From: an uncultured Chryseobacterium sp.
GTDB lineage: Bacteria > Bacteroidota > Bacteroidia > Flavobacteriales > Weeksellaceae
Length of the DNA stretch: 43,437 nucleotides
Reading direction: 5' to 3'
Assembly: GCA_913777465.1 (NCBI GenBank)
Contig: CAJYRQ010000041.1
Coordinates: 1 to 43,437, forward strand
The stretch's first letter is position 1. The number at the start of each line of letters is the position of its first letter. The notes under the pieces were generated by a model that was not told where the DNA came from, searched no databases, and was given only the letters and a program-made list of their open reading frames with translations. Position numbers and translations under genes: made by a program. Shown here in pieces: positions 23,440 through 32,649 of the stretch.

Positions 23440-26132
23440 AATTCCTAAACAAAGTCATTCATGAACTCTTAGAACAGAACGCAGATTTATCTGAGTTTAA
23501 TATCGTGCTTCCCGGAAAGCGTCCCATTGTTTTCATCAGGCGGATTCTGGAAGACCGCAATTATTCGGGCTTTCTCCCGACTTTTTTTACCATTGAGGAA
23601 CTGATCGATAAAATTTCCGGCCAGCAGGAGATCCAGGGTATTGCGCTCTGGCTTTTTGCTTTTGATGTCTACAAAAGCCTCAACCTGATCCCGAACGATG
23701 ATTTTGCCGAATTCCTGAAATGGTTTCCGACCCTGCAGAAAGACTGGGACGATATGCTGAAATTTTCCGACAGCGATACGGCCGTCCTGCAATATATGTT
23801 TGATGAAGAACGGATCAAGGAATGGGCACAGGATCTGGGCGAAGATGATGAGACTCCCAGAAAGAAGTTCCTCAATTTCTGGAAAAACATGAATGTTTTT
23901 CTTCCGGTTCTGAAGAAGAAACTGCAGGAAAAGGAGTGGGCAACTTCCGGGATGATCAATGAAATTGCGAAGGCAAAAATCAGCGGCTTTGCTAAAGATA
24001 CAAAGCAGCAGTTTGTGTTCTGCGGATTCAACGCCTTTACCCCTGCTGAAGAAAAACTGGTCAGAAGCCTGCTTCAATGGAATAAGGCCCAATGCTTTTT
24101 CCAGGCAGACCGCTATTATTTTGACGATGAAAGACAGGAAGCCGGAAAGTTTTTGAGAAACCATAAGACCTGGAAGGAATTTGATGACAACCGTGCTTTC
24201 CAGTGGATTGAAGATGATTTCAACCATCCTAAAAATATAAAAGTCTACGAAGTTTCCGGAAATATAACCCAGACCAAAATATTGCCGGAGATTTTTGAAG
24301 GCATTGAAGATAAAACGTATTCCAATACGGCCGTTGTGCTCCTGGATGAAAACCTTCTTCCGGCAAGCCTTGATGTGATGCATGGCGTCCGGAACCTGAA
24401 TATTACAATGGGTTTTCCTCTGAAGAACCTTTCGTTTTCCAATGCCGTAAAACAGCTTTTCTATCTCCAGAAACAGTTGGAGAAAAACAGGTCTTCGTAT
24501 TATTACCGAGATATTTTTCCGATTTTGGAAGAACTGCCGAAGTCCGCAGAAGATGAATTGACAATCAATAATTTCAAAGCCAAAATAGAGGAGCGGAATA
24601 TTGTCTATATTTCCAAAAAGCTGCTGCATGAACTGCTGGGAGGTCTTTCTTATTACAACCTGCTCATCAAAGCAGAGTCCACCGCTGTTTACCTGGATGC
24701 GCTCATTGAATTCTGCCGGCAGATCAAATGGCTGGAAATCGATGACATCCAGTACGAAAATGTATCGCATTTTGAAAACGCCTTCAGGATCATAAAGAAC
24801 CAGCTGGCGCCTTACCGGTTTGAAATAAGGATGGAAACGCTTGAGATCCTGATCAACCAGCATATCAATTCCGAGAGCATCGATTTCCAGGGCGAGCCGC
24901 TGCGCGGACTGCAGATTATGGGACTGCTGGAAACCCGTCTGCTGAATTTTGAAAATGTGATCCTACTTTCCGTGAATGAAGGGAAGCTTCCGCTTGGGAA
25001 CTCACAGAATACCTACATTCCGTTTGACATCCGCAGGGTCTTCGATCTTCATACCTTCCTGGAAAACGACAGTATTTATGCCTATCATTTTTACCGTCTG
25101 ATCCAGGATGCCCAAAATGTCCACCTGCTGTTTAATGCATTAAGCTCAGGGGTAAATACCGGCGAAAAAAGCCGTTTTATTACGCAGATCGAGATGGAAA
25201 GTTCCCATCCGATCGAACACGTTATTATTGAAAATTCCTCAGAGCCGATCGTTACCCAGCCGATCGAAATCTCAAAGACGGAAATTGTCCTGCAGAGACT
25301 TGAGAAATGGAAGGAAAAAGTTTCCGCTTCACACCTGACCAGCTATCTGTATAATCCGATCGATTTTTACCTTTCCAAAATTCTGAATACGTCGGAAAGC
25401 GATGAAATTGAAGAAGAGCTTTCCGTAAAAAACTACGGTAACCTGGTGCATTATACGCTTCAAGAAGTATATGAGGTTTTGAAGGGTAAGGTGTTAAAGG
25501 AAAATGATTTAAAAGAATCACTTAAAGCTATAGATAAGTATATTGAAACTGCCATCGAGAAGCTGAAACATCAGCCTGAATTTTATGAGAAGGGAATGAA
25601 CTTTATCCATAAAGCCATTGCCAAAAAAGTAATCGAAAGTATCCTGACTTATGACCTTGAGCTTGTAAAAGAGGGCAACACTCTGGAAATTCTGGATATT
25701 GAAAAACGTTTTGAAGGAGTTGATTTCTATTTGGATCAAAATAATAAAATTTCTTTTTTCGGGTTTATCGACCGGATCGACCGTCTGAACGGTACCCTAA
25801 GGATCATCGATTATAAAACCGCAAAAATTAAGAATTTAATTGTAAAAATTGATGAGGCCAATGTTGATGAATACTTTCACAGCAATGACCGGAAACAGGC
25901 CTTACAGCTCTGCATCTACCAGTATGTGGTCCAGAATCTCCCGGAATTCTGGGGAATGCCGATTGAAACCGGAATCTGGAGTTTCGCCGAAGCCAAAAAA
26001 GGCGTTGTCTCGCTGCAATTTGAGAAGGGGGATATCGATGATGCCATGAAATCGGTGAAAAGCCTGATTGAGGAAATACTGAATCCTGCCGTCAATTTTG
26101 TGGAGGAAATTAAAGCTTACAACAGTAATTAA
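23436..26132 (+). CDS. AddB-like PD-(D/E)XK nuclease, TTG start
   Basis: An 898-residue protein. The N-terminus (KVIHELLEQNADLSEFNIVLPGKRPIVFIRRIL) resembles the degenerate helicase half of AddB-type proteins. The C-terminal PD-(D/E)XK nuclease domain (about 630-890) has ASHLTSYLYNP, NYGNLVHYTLQEVYE with the conserved His, a GFIDRIDRLNG Asp, and the catalytic IDYKTAK (D792, K794). It probably works in double-strand-break processing with an AddA/UvrD-like helicase, which is not in this window. Translation starts at TTG (23436-23438), overlapping the stop of the DUF922-like gene in TTGA. No ATG at the right place exists upstream, and the protein begins just as the family does. Confidence 0.87.
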   Translation: MKFLNKVIHELLEQNADLSEFNIVLPGKRPIVFIRRILEDRNYSGFLPTFFTIEELIDKISGQQEIQGIALWLFAFDVYKSLNLIPNDDFAEFLKWFPTLQKDWDDMLKFSDSDTAVLQYMFDEERIKEWAQDLGEDDETPRKKFLNFWKNMNVFLPVLKKKLQEKEWATSGMINEIAKAKISGFAKDTKQQFVFCGFNAFTPAEEKLVRSLLQWNKAQCFFQADRYYFDDERQEAGKFLRNHKTWKEFDDNRAFQWIEDDFNHPKNIKVYEVSGNITQTKILPEIFEGIEDKTYSNTAVVLLDENLLPASLDVMHGVRNLNITMGFPLKNLSFSNAVKQLFYLQKQLEKNRSSYYYRDIFPILEELPKSAEDELTINNFKAKIEERNIVYISKKLLHELLGGLSYYNLLIKAESTAVYLDALIEFCRQIKWLEIDDIQYENVSHFENAFRIIKNQLAPYRFEIRMETLEILINQHINSESIDFQGEPLRGLQIMGLLETRLLNFENVILLSVNEGKLPLGNSQNTYIPFDIRRVFDLHTFLENDSIYAYHFYRLIQDAQNVHLLFNALSSGVNTGEKSRFITQIEMESSHPIEHVIIENSSEPIVTQPIEISKTEIVLQRLEKWKEKVSASHLTSYLYNPIDFYLSKILNTSESDEIEEELSVKNYGNLVHYTLQEVYEVLKGKVLKENDLKESLKAIDKYIETAIEKLKHQPEFYEKGMNFIHKAIAKKVIESILTYDLELVKEGNTLEILDIEKRFEGVDFYLDQNNKISFFGFIDRIDRLNGTLRIIDYKTAKIKNLIVKIDEANVDEYFHSNDRKQALQLCIYQYVVQNLPEFWGMPIETGIWSFAEAKKGVVSLQFEKGDIDDAMKSVKSLIEEILNPAVNFVEEIKAYNSN

Positions 26133-26178
26133 ATCAAATCAAACCTCTGAGGTTTCTGTATGAATACCCATAAATAAC

Positions 26179-26212
26179 AAACCTTCAAGGTTTTTCAATA
26201 CCTTGAAGGTTT
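26179..26212. terminator. Bidirectional terminator between convergent genes
   Basis: A perfect 13-bp stem (AAACCTTCAAGGT 26179-26191, reverse complement 26200-26212) with an 8-nt loop. A second short palindrome, AAACCTCTGAGGTTT (26141-26155), lies just upstream. These related AAACCTYNRAGGTTT elements separate the nuclease and acyl-CoA dehydrogenase genes. Confidence 0.85.
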
Positions 26213-26262
26213 AATAATTAAAGCAAAAAACTGATTTTCAGATTTTTTGCTATATTTCTATG

Positions 26263-27441
26263 CTAAAAAGCATTGATTCCCGTAATATCCAATCCTGTAA
26301 TCAGCAAGTGGACATCGTGGGTGCCTTCATAAGTAATCACGGATTCCAGGTTGGCGGCATGCCTCATCATTGGGAATTCTCCCATGATGCCCATTCCTCC
26401 CAGGATCTGACGGGACTCGCGGGCGATATCGATTGCCATTTTCACATTGTTCCTTTTGGCCATGGAAATTTGGGCCGGCGTTGCTTTATGCTCATTTTTA
26501 AGGTTACCAAGCTGTAAGCAAAGCAATTGTGCCTTTGTAATTTCCGTTAAGAATTCAGCCAGTTTTTTCTGCTGCAGCTGGTAAGAACCGATCGGTTTTC
26601 CGAACTGCGTTCTCTCCTTAGAGTACTGGACCGCAGTGCAGTAGCAGTCGATGGCAGCCCCGATAACACCCCATGAAATTCCATACCGGGCAGAATTCAG
26701 GCAGGATAACGGCCCTTTTAAGCCGGTAACACCGGGAAGTAAATTCTCTTTAGGTACTTTTACATTATTAAAAACCAGCTCTCCCGTTTTGGAAGCCCTC
26801 AGGCTCCATTTGTTGTGGGTTTCCGGTGTGGTAAACCCTTCCATCCCTCTTTCCACAATCAGCCCCTGAACTTTGCCCTCCTCATTTTTAGCCCATACCA
26901 CAGCAATGTCGCAAAGCGGGGAGTTCGTGATCCACATTTTGGCACCGTTCAGCAGGTAATGGTCGCCCATGTCTTTAAAATGGGTTTCCATTGAACCTGG
27001 GTCGGAACCGTGATTCGGCTCCGTAAGTCCGAAGGAACCGATCATTTCTCCGGCGGCCAGCTGAGGTAAATATTTTTTCTTCTGTTCTTCGGAACCGAAT
27101 TCATTGATCGGGAACATCACCAGGGAATTCTGCACGGACGCGGCAGAACGTACGGCAGAATCACCTCTTTCCAGCTCCTGCATAATCAGCCCATAAGAAA
27201 TCTGGTCCAGTCCGGAACCGCCGTATTCTACGGGAATATAAGGTCCTAAAGCCCCGATCTGTCCCAACTCCTTCATTAGATTGGGAATGTCGGTGTGGTT
27301 TTGGGCAGCCTGATCTATCTGCGGCATCACAAAACTTTCCACCCAGTCTCTTACAGACTGCCGGATAAGCTTATGTTCTTCGGTAAGTAAGGCATCGATC
27401 CCGTAATAATCGGGGATGCTGGTAAGGGAATAATATGACAT
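26263..27441 (-). CDS. Acyl-CoA dehydrogenase, glutaryl-CoA dehydrogenase-like
   Basis: A 392-residue flavoprotein of the acyl-CoA dehydrogenase family. FAD/substrate segments are FGLTEPNHGSDPGSM and NGAKMWITNSP. The catalytic base is probably E372 in TYEGTHDVH; this C-terminal YEGTHD(V/I)H pattern is characteristic of glutaryl-CoA dehydrogenases. The predicted reaction is oxidation (with decarboxylation) of glutaryl-CoA to crotonyl-CoA in lysine/tryptophan degradation, with electrons passed to ETF. Other short-chain acyl-CoA substrates cannot be excluded. It is monocistronic and convergent with the nuclease gene. Confidence 0.9.
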   Translation of the reverse strand: MSYYSLTSIPDYYGIDALLTEEHKLIRQSVRDWVESFVMPQIDQAAQNHTDIPNLMKELGQIGALGPYIPVEYGGSGLDQISYGLIMQELERGDSAVRSAASVQNSLVMFPINEFGSEEQKKKYLPQLAAGEMIGSFGLTEPNHGSDPGSMETHFKDMGDHYLLNGAKMWITNSPLCDIAVVWAKNEEGKVQGLIVERGMEGFTTPETHNKWSLRASKTGELVFNNVKVPKENLLPGVTGLKGPLSCLNSARYGISWGVIGAAIDCYCTAVQYSKERTQFGKPIGSYQLQQKKLAEFLTEITKAQLLCLQLGNLKNEHKATPAQISMAKRNNVKMAIDIARESRQILGGMGIMGEFPMMRHAANLESVITYEGTHDVHLLITGLDITGINAF

Positions 27442-27562
27442 TATATTTTAATTTTCCTAAAAATAAGACTTTTCAGTATTACGGGAAAATTTTTTTTAAA
27501 CGTCTTTTACCGGTTGATTGTTAGGGTTTTAAGCCGGCTGTTGAGGTAGGAGTCCGTAAAAA

Positions 27563-28351
27563 TCACTCTTCCTCTTCGTTGGAAATAGGGTAGCGGTTAG
27601 TAGGATTGTAAATTCTGTTTTTAAACTTGTACAGGTATGGTGCTTTATTGGCAGAACCGTCGTATAATTTTTCCAGTCTTTCGAGAATGTTAAGGCTCAG
27701 TATCTTACGTTGGAAGTTGTTTCTCCTGAACTGCTCATTCAATATGGTTTCGTACAGCAGCTGAAGATCTTTCATGGTAAACTTCTCAGGAAGCAGGTTG
27801 CTGGCGGCCACTTCGGTATTGATATTCATTCTCAGGTATTCCAGACCGGTTTCGATGATCCGGTCGTGGTCAAAGGCCATCTTCGGAAGCTTATCCACTT
27901 CAAACCATTCGCAGCTTTCGTTAAAAGCATCCGGAAACGTATTGGCCATCGAAAAATCGATCAGGCTGCAGTAGCCTACCGTAATGAACCGCTGGAAAAT
28001 CCAGTGGTCTTTCGGTACTTCAACGCCTTTGTTTCTAAGGAGGATCTGGTGCACATTGTTTTCCGTCCGGTCGATCCTTCCAAAGGTGTGGAACTGTTTC
28101 AGGAAAATATCTTTAAGGTGTGTCCGTTCATATAAAACACGGGCAGCTGCTTCTCGGAGGTCTTCGTCATTAAAAACGAAACCGCCCGGCAACGACCACA
28201 AATCCAGGTCGTGATACTTCAGCAGAAGGACTTTCAGGATGTTGTTATGAAAACCAAATATCGTGCAATCTACAGAGACGTGTGCTACAAAGTCTTTTGT
28301 ATCAATGAGTTCCTGAAGTGTTTCCTTGTTTTTTTCGTTATTGATTTTCAT
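27563..28351 (-). CDS. NrtR/AraR-like regulator with degenerate Nudix domain
   Basis: A 262-residue protein: an N-terminal Nudix-like domain (about 18-150) and a C-terminal winged helix (about 160-235, including KDLQLLYETILNEQFRRNNF). The Nudix box LPGGFVFNDEDLREAAARVL then YERTHL lacks two of the three metal-binding glutamates: the REUXEE core reads R71-V-L-Y-E-R76. It should therefore sense a ligand rather than hydrolyse. This is the plan of NrtR and of AraR-type sugar regulators in Bacteroidota. It follows the MFS gene by 22 nt on the same strand and is near a divergent PUL, so it probably controls the PUL and transporter. The ATG at 28351 is preferred; an in-frame ATG at 28393 would overlap the MFS gene. 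Confidence 0.82.
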   Translation of the reverse strand: MKINNEKNKETLQELIDTKDFVAHVSVDCTIFGFHNNILKVLLLKYHDLDLWSLPGGFVFNDEDLREAAARVLYERTHLKDIFLKQFHTFGRIDRTENNVHQILLRNKGVEVPKDHWIFQRFITVGYCSLIDFSMANTFPDAFNESCEWFEVDKLPKMAFDHDRIIETGLEYLRMNINTEVAASNLLPEKFTMKDLQLLYETILNEQFRRNNFQRKILSLNILERLEKLYDGSANKAPYLYKFKNRIYNPTNRYPISNEEEE

Positions 28352-28373
28352 GGGAGTAAAAATAAAATTTTTT

Positions 28374-29561
28374 CTAGATTTTCTGATCTGCAAATCTAAA
28401 ATAAATTAAGCTAATAATAAAGATCAAAGACACCGCACACAAAATATAGACTGAATAAAAATTAAGCATCTGATTTCCGAAAAGCACAGCCATCACGATC
28501 GAGCTTACCGAGCTTCCCAATGATGAGAAAATAACAATCAGCGACGTGAAGAGATTGGCTTTTGATTTGTCGATCTTTGCAATCATTTTTGAATTGATTA
28601 CAGGATAAAGCGGTGACAGAAACAAACCGATCACCGGAAAAAGGAAAAGCAGTGCTCTCGAATCATCGGCATCAATATATTGAATTCCGATAATGGTAAT
28701 CACTACCAGAATAATTAATGCAAGACACGAAATATAGTATTTTGATAATGAAAACCGCTGAATGATATTGGCAGTAATGATTCTTCCGATGTACGAGAAC
28801 AAAGCAAGAAATGATGAAGCCTGGAGGGCGAAGAAGGAATTGACTTTCAGGTGGTTTTTATAAAAGGATGGCAGCCAGGAATTAAAGCTCTGTTCTACAA
28901 AAACAATGGAGAAGATAACGGCTAAGAACGTAAGCAGCAGAGGATTGATCATCCCTGACACTTCTTTAAACACACTGCCCTGATCTGTTTTTACAGGCTC
29001 CGAAATCTGCAGTCTGGAAAATAAAAAAATCGCAATCCCCGAAAGAACCGAGATCGATAAAAAGCCGAATTTCCAGAATTCTGAAAACCGGCTGGAAATC
29101 AGCCAGCCAAACCCGGTATTCACCACAAAAATACCGATCATGAATGAAGCTTCCACACTGTTCATGGTTTTTGCCAGCGACTTTTCATCCGAAATATTAT
29201 TCCGGATCATCCCGAATACACAGATTTTTCCAATCGCAAAACACGTCCCGATAATGGCAAACCATAACTTATAAAACCAGAAAACCTCTACAAAAGGCAA
29301 AATCAGCGAGCAAATCCCAACAATTGTTAACGCCAGGATTAAAGAATTTTTCGTACCTGTTTTGCTAATAAAATTAACGGCAAAAAGTGAAATAAAGGCA
29401 ATTGGAAGATCCTTAAAAGACTCCAGAAAACCCAGCTTGTCATAGGTGATTTTTGCTTCCGAAAGTTGAAGGATTACAATGCCCATGCAGTTTAGCACCA
29501 TGGAGAAAATAAGAAAGGTAAGCTTGAGCGGAAGTGAAAATTCAGAGAGCTTGGTCGTCAT
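28374..29561 (-). CDS. MFS transporter, probable sugar importer
   Basis: A 395-residue integral membrane protein with about 12 hydrophobic segments (starting near residue 12) in two halves joined by a polar loop around 190-210 (RLQISEPVKTDQGS). It has no signal peptide and fits the major facilitator superfamily. It lies between a glycan-PUL regulator and the divergent susC gene, so it likely moves glucose or a short glucan released by the periplasmic glycosidases across the inner membrane. Substrate and direction are inferred from context only. It is co-transcribed with the regulator. Confidence 0.87.
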   Translation of the reverse strand: MTTKLSEFSLPLKLTFLIFSMVLNCMGIVILQLSEAKITYDKLGFLESFKDLPIAFISLFAVNFISKTGTKNSLILALTIVGICSLILPFVEVFWFYKLWFAIIGTCFAIGKICVFGMIRNNISDEKSLAKTMNSVEASFMIGIFVVNTGFGWLISSRFSEFWKFGFLSISVLSGIAIFLFSRLQISEPVKTDQGSVFKEVSGMINPLLLTFLAVIFSIVFVEQSFNSWLPSFYKNHLKVNSFFALQASSFLALFSYIGRIITANIIQRFSLSKYYISCLALIILVVITIIGIQYIDADDSRALLFLFPVIGLFLSPLYPVINSKMIAKIDKSKANLFTSLIVIFSSLGSSVSSIVMAVLFGNQMLNFYSVYILCAVSLIFIISLIYFRFADQKI

Positions 29562-29600
29562 TTTGGGGAAAATTTTTGTGGGATTTTTAAAACTATTTAC

Positions 29601-29632
29601 GGTTTACAGGATAAAATTTATGCCTGTAAACC
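29601..29632. promoter_or_regulatory. Inverted repeat, candidate operator of the PUL/transporter
   Basis: GGTTTACAGG (29601-29610) and its exact reverse complement CCTGTAAACC (29623-29632) are separated by 12 nt of ATAAAATTTATG. It lies in the 177-bp divergent region, 40 nt from the MFS start and 107 nt from the susC start. Its symmetry fits a dimeric DNA-binding protein; the adjacent winged-helix Nudix regulator is the obvious candidate. A terminator is unlikely because both genes diverge from it. Binding is inferred. Confidence 0.65.
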
Positions 29633-29707
29633 CCCAAAAATACTGGAAATATTAAAATAGTTATTAATAAAATGTTAATTATTTAAAAAAAAATATATTT
29701 TTATTGT

Positions 29708-29718
29708 CTCAATTTGAG
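29708..29718. promoter_or_regulatory. Short palindrome near the susC start
   Basis: CTCAATTTGAG (5-1-5 palindrome) lies 20 nt before the susC ATG. It includes TCAATTTG, one base off TAnnTTTG, so it may be the susC -7 region, a regulator site, or chance. Confidence 0.3.
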
Positions 29719-29738
29719 AATTAAAAAACTAACTGTAT

Positions 29739-32639
29739 ATGAATGTAAGAATATCTAGGAGTTTAGGGATGGTGGCAGTACTGTATTTTACGGCCAGTTT
29801 CAATGCCCAAAACACAAAAAACGACACGCTTCCGAAAGAGCAGAAAATCGAGGAAGTTGTGATGATCGGTTACGGTACGCAGAAGAAAAGTAACGTAACG
29901 GGAGCCATCTCCAGCATCAAGGCGAGCGATATTGAAAACATCCCGGCCGGAAAACCTGAGCAGGTGCTTCAGGGAAGAGCTGCCGGGGTAAACGTGATTA
30001 CCAATTCCGGACAGCCGGGATCCTCTGCAACCATCCGTGTAAGAGGTATTACCAGTTATTATTCCAACAATGATCCTCTATGGGTAGTCGATGGAATTGT
30101 AGTTGATGGTATCGGGTGGTTAAACCAGTCGGACATTGAAAGTATCGAGGTGCTGAAAGATGGTGCTTCATCTGCTATTTACGGGGTATCTGCAGCTCGG
30201 GGTGTCATTCTGGTTACTACGAAAAAAGGAAGAAGAGGGAGACTTAACATTTCTTACAATGGATCTTACGGAACGGCAAGGGCGTCAAGAAAGCTGGATC
30301 TTTTGGATGCAACCCAATATGCGACCATTCTGAATGAAGCGTATGTAAACGGAGGACAAAATCCTGTTTTCCAGAATCCACAATCTTTGGGAGCCGGAAC
30401 AGACTGGCAAAACGTTATCTTTGGAACCGGAGAGAGATCTAATCACGAAATCAGCATAAGCGGAGGAAATGAAAAGTCCACATTCTACGGATCATTCGGG
30501 TATTTCGACCAGACCGGTATCGTCATGAGTGATATCTCTTATTATAAAAGATTAACGGGACGATTAAACTCAACCCATAAACTTACCGATTGGCTAACCG
30601 TAGGACAGACCTTTGCTTATACGCACACCAAATCTCAGGGAATTAATTCCAATGGAGAATTTGGAGGTCCTTTAAGTTCTGCTGTAAACTTGGATCCCAC
30701 AACACCGGTAGTGGTTACGGATCCTGCATTGGCAAGTTCAAGCACATACTCCAATGCTAATATTGTAAGAGATCCATACGGAAATCCTTATGGTATTTCT
30801 AACCTTGTAGGACAGGAAATGTCTAATCCGCTAGCTTTCAGATATACCCAATTGGGAAATACAGGCTGGTCTGATGATTTTATTGCCAATATTTTTGCTG
30901 AAGTGAAATTCCTGAAAGATTTCACATTCAAATCATCCATCAATGGTAAAAAATCTTATTGGGGAAATCAGAATTTCACACCGCTTTTCTATTTAAATCC
31001 GAACTACAGCAATCTGAATTTTAACAGTTTAAGCAGAACCACTCAACAGAAGCTGGAATGGAGCTTTGAAAATACCCTGAACTGGCAGAAGAAATTCGGA
31101 GAACATAATCTGAATGTATTAGCCGGTACAGGATATTACGAGTATAATATCGGCTTCGGACAGACAGTAACCCATACCAATCTGCCGATCAGCAGTTATC
31201 AGGATGCTTCTTTTAATTATTTTGTTCCGCAGGATCAGAAGAATATGAATGCCTGGGATTATGTAAATACGCATAAAGCCTCTTACTTCGGAAGAGTTGT
31301 TTATGATTATGCAAACAAATACTTATTTACCGGGACGATCAGAAGAGATGGATCTTCTAAATTTCCAAATGCCAACCATTGGGGGACTTTCCCGGCATTC
31401 TCTTTAGGATGGAATGTGGATAAAGAAAACTTCTGGCCAGAAAATAAGATTGTCAATACATTAAAGCTTCGCGGAGGTTACGGAGTGCTGGGGAATGATG
31501 GAATCGGAGATTTTCTTTTCGCCAGTTTCTATGTTCCGGGAGCCAACTATACGAACGGAAGCAATGTCATCATGCCGGGATACATCCCGAATACCCTTGC
31601 AAATCCGGATCTTAAATGGGAAACTACTTCTCAGCTGAACGTTGCTGCAGAAATTAAATTCCTGACAAATTTTAATTTGACTGTCGATTATTACAATAAG
31701 AAAACTTCGGATATTTTAAGACAGATCCAGATCCCTGGATATGTTGGAGTAGCAGTATCACCTACTGCCAATATCGGAGAAATGAAAAATGAAGGAGTGG
31801 AAGTAGAATTGGGCTACAAGAAGAACTGGTCGGATTGGGGTGTTTCCGTAAACGGAAATTTTGCTTATCTTAAAAATACGGTTACCAGCCTGGAGCGCGG
31901 AAGAGAATACTTAGACGGACCCGGTTTCCAGTCGATGGGACCTGTTTCCAGAATCCAGGTAGGAGAATCTTACGGATCATTCTACGGATATAAAACATTG
32001 GGTATTTTTCAGAATCAGGCGCAGGTGAACGCTTATAGGAATACCAACGGACAATTGCTTCTTCCTGATGCCAAACCTGGCGATTTTATATGGGCAGATA
32101 CGAACGGCGACGGAAAAATCAACGATCTTGATAAAGTAAATCTAGGTAATTCCGTTCCAAAATATACATTTGGGCTTACGTTCAATATGAACTATAAAAA
32201 CTGGGATTTAATGATCTTTGCTCAGGGACAGGCAGGAAACAAAATCTTCCAGGGACTCAGACGTCTTGATATATTAAATGCGAATTACCAAACGGCCATT
32301 TTAGATCGTTGGACGGGTGAAGGAACTTCCAATACTACACCGAGAGTAACTACGAATGATACCAATCACAACTACACGTGGATGTCAGATTATTACCTGC
32401 AAAAAGGAGATTATGTAAGAGTAAAACTGGTGCAGCTTGGATACACGCTTCCACAGTCGATGACTCAAAATTTTGGCGTAAGCAAAGTCCGTTTTTATTT
32501 AACGGGAGAGAACCTATTTACATTCACAAAATATACAGGGTACGATCCTGAGATTGCAGCCGGTGACAGCTTTGGTATCGACCGGGCTTACTATCCGCAG
32601 GCTAAAACCTTCTTATTCGGAGCTAACGTTACATTCTAA
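29739..32639 (+). CDS. SusC/RagA family TonB-linked outer-membrane transporter
   Basis: A 966-residue protein with a signal peptide (to about residue 23, ASFNAQ). The plug domain starts almost at once: KIEEVVMIGYGTQKKSNVTGAISS (a TonB-box-like region) and then QGRAAGVNVITNSGQPGSS, IRVRGITS, DPLWVVDG and IYGVSAARGVILVTTKKG, all SusC signatures. The beta-barrel follows to the C-terminal aromatic GANVTF. The N-terminal carboxypeptidase-regulatory-like domain common in this family is absent, so it is one of the short SusC forms. It imports oligosaccharides across the outer membrane with SusD, which follows after 10 nt. Confidence 0.96.
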   Translation: MNVRISRSLGMVAVLYFTASFNAQNTKNDTLPKEQKIEEVVMIGYGTQKKSNVTGAISSIKASDIENIPAGKPEQVLQGRAAGVNVITNSGQPGSSATIRVRGITSYYSNNDPLWVVDGIVVDGIGWLNQSDIESIEVLKDGASSAIYGVSAARGVILVTTKKGRRGRLNISYNGSYGTARASRKLDLLDATQYATILNEAYVNGGQNPVFQNPQSLGAGTDWQNVIFGTGERSNHEISISGGNEKSTFYGSFGYFDQTGIVMSDISYYKRLTGRLNSTHKLTDWLTVGQTFAYTHTKSQGINSNGEFGGPLSSAVNLDPTTPVVVTDPALASSSTYSNANIVRDPYGNPYGISNLVGQEMSNPLAFRYTQLGNTGWSDDFIANIFAEVKFLKDFTFKSSINGKKSYWGNQNFTPLFYLNPNYSNLNFNSLSRTTQQKLEWSFENTLNWQKKFGEHNLNVLAGTGYYEYNIGFGQTVTHTNLPISSYQDASFNYFVPQDQKNMNAWDYVNTHKASYFGRVVYDYANKYLFTGTIRRDGSSKFPNANHWGTFPAFSLGWNVDKENFWPENKIVNTLKLRGGYGVLGNDGIGDFLFASFYVPGANYTNGSNVIMPGYIPNTLANPDLKWETTSQLNVAAEIKFLTNFNLTVDYYNKKTSDILRQIQIPGYVGVAVSPTANIGEMKNEGVEVELGYKKNWSDWGVSVNGNFAYLKNTVTSLERGREYLDGPGFQSMGPVSRIQVGESYGSFYGYKTLGIFQNQAQVNAYRNTNGQLLLPDAKPGDFIWADTNGDGKINDLDKVNLGNSVPKYTFGLTFNMNYKNWDLMIFAQGQAGNKIFQGLRRLDILNANYQTAILDRWTGEGTSNTTPRVTTNDTNHNYTWMSDYYLQKGDYVRVKLVQLGYTLPQSMTQNFGVSKVRFYLTGENLFTFTKYTGYDPEIAAGDSFGIDRAYYPQAKTFLFGANVTF

Positions 32640-32649
32640 TTTAGATACA

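Noticed and set aside
23487-24863. A 458-codon minus-strand frame opposite the AddB-like nuclease gene
   Set aside because: It lies entirely inside a well-supported nuclease gene, has low-complexity composition of an antisense frame, and matches no family I know.
32554-32649. Upstream extension of susD into susC
   Set aside because: The ATG at 32650 gives an immediate lipoprotein signal; the extension is susC sequence in another frame.
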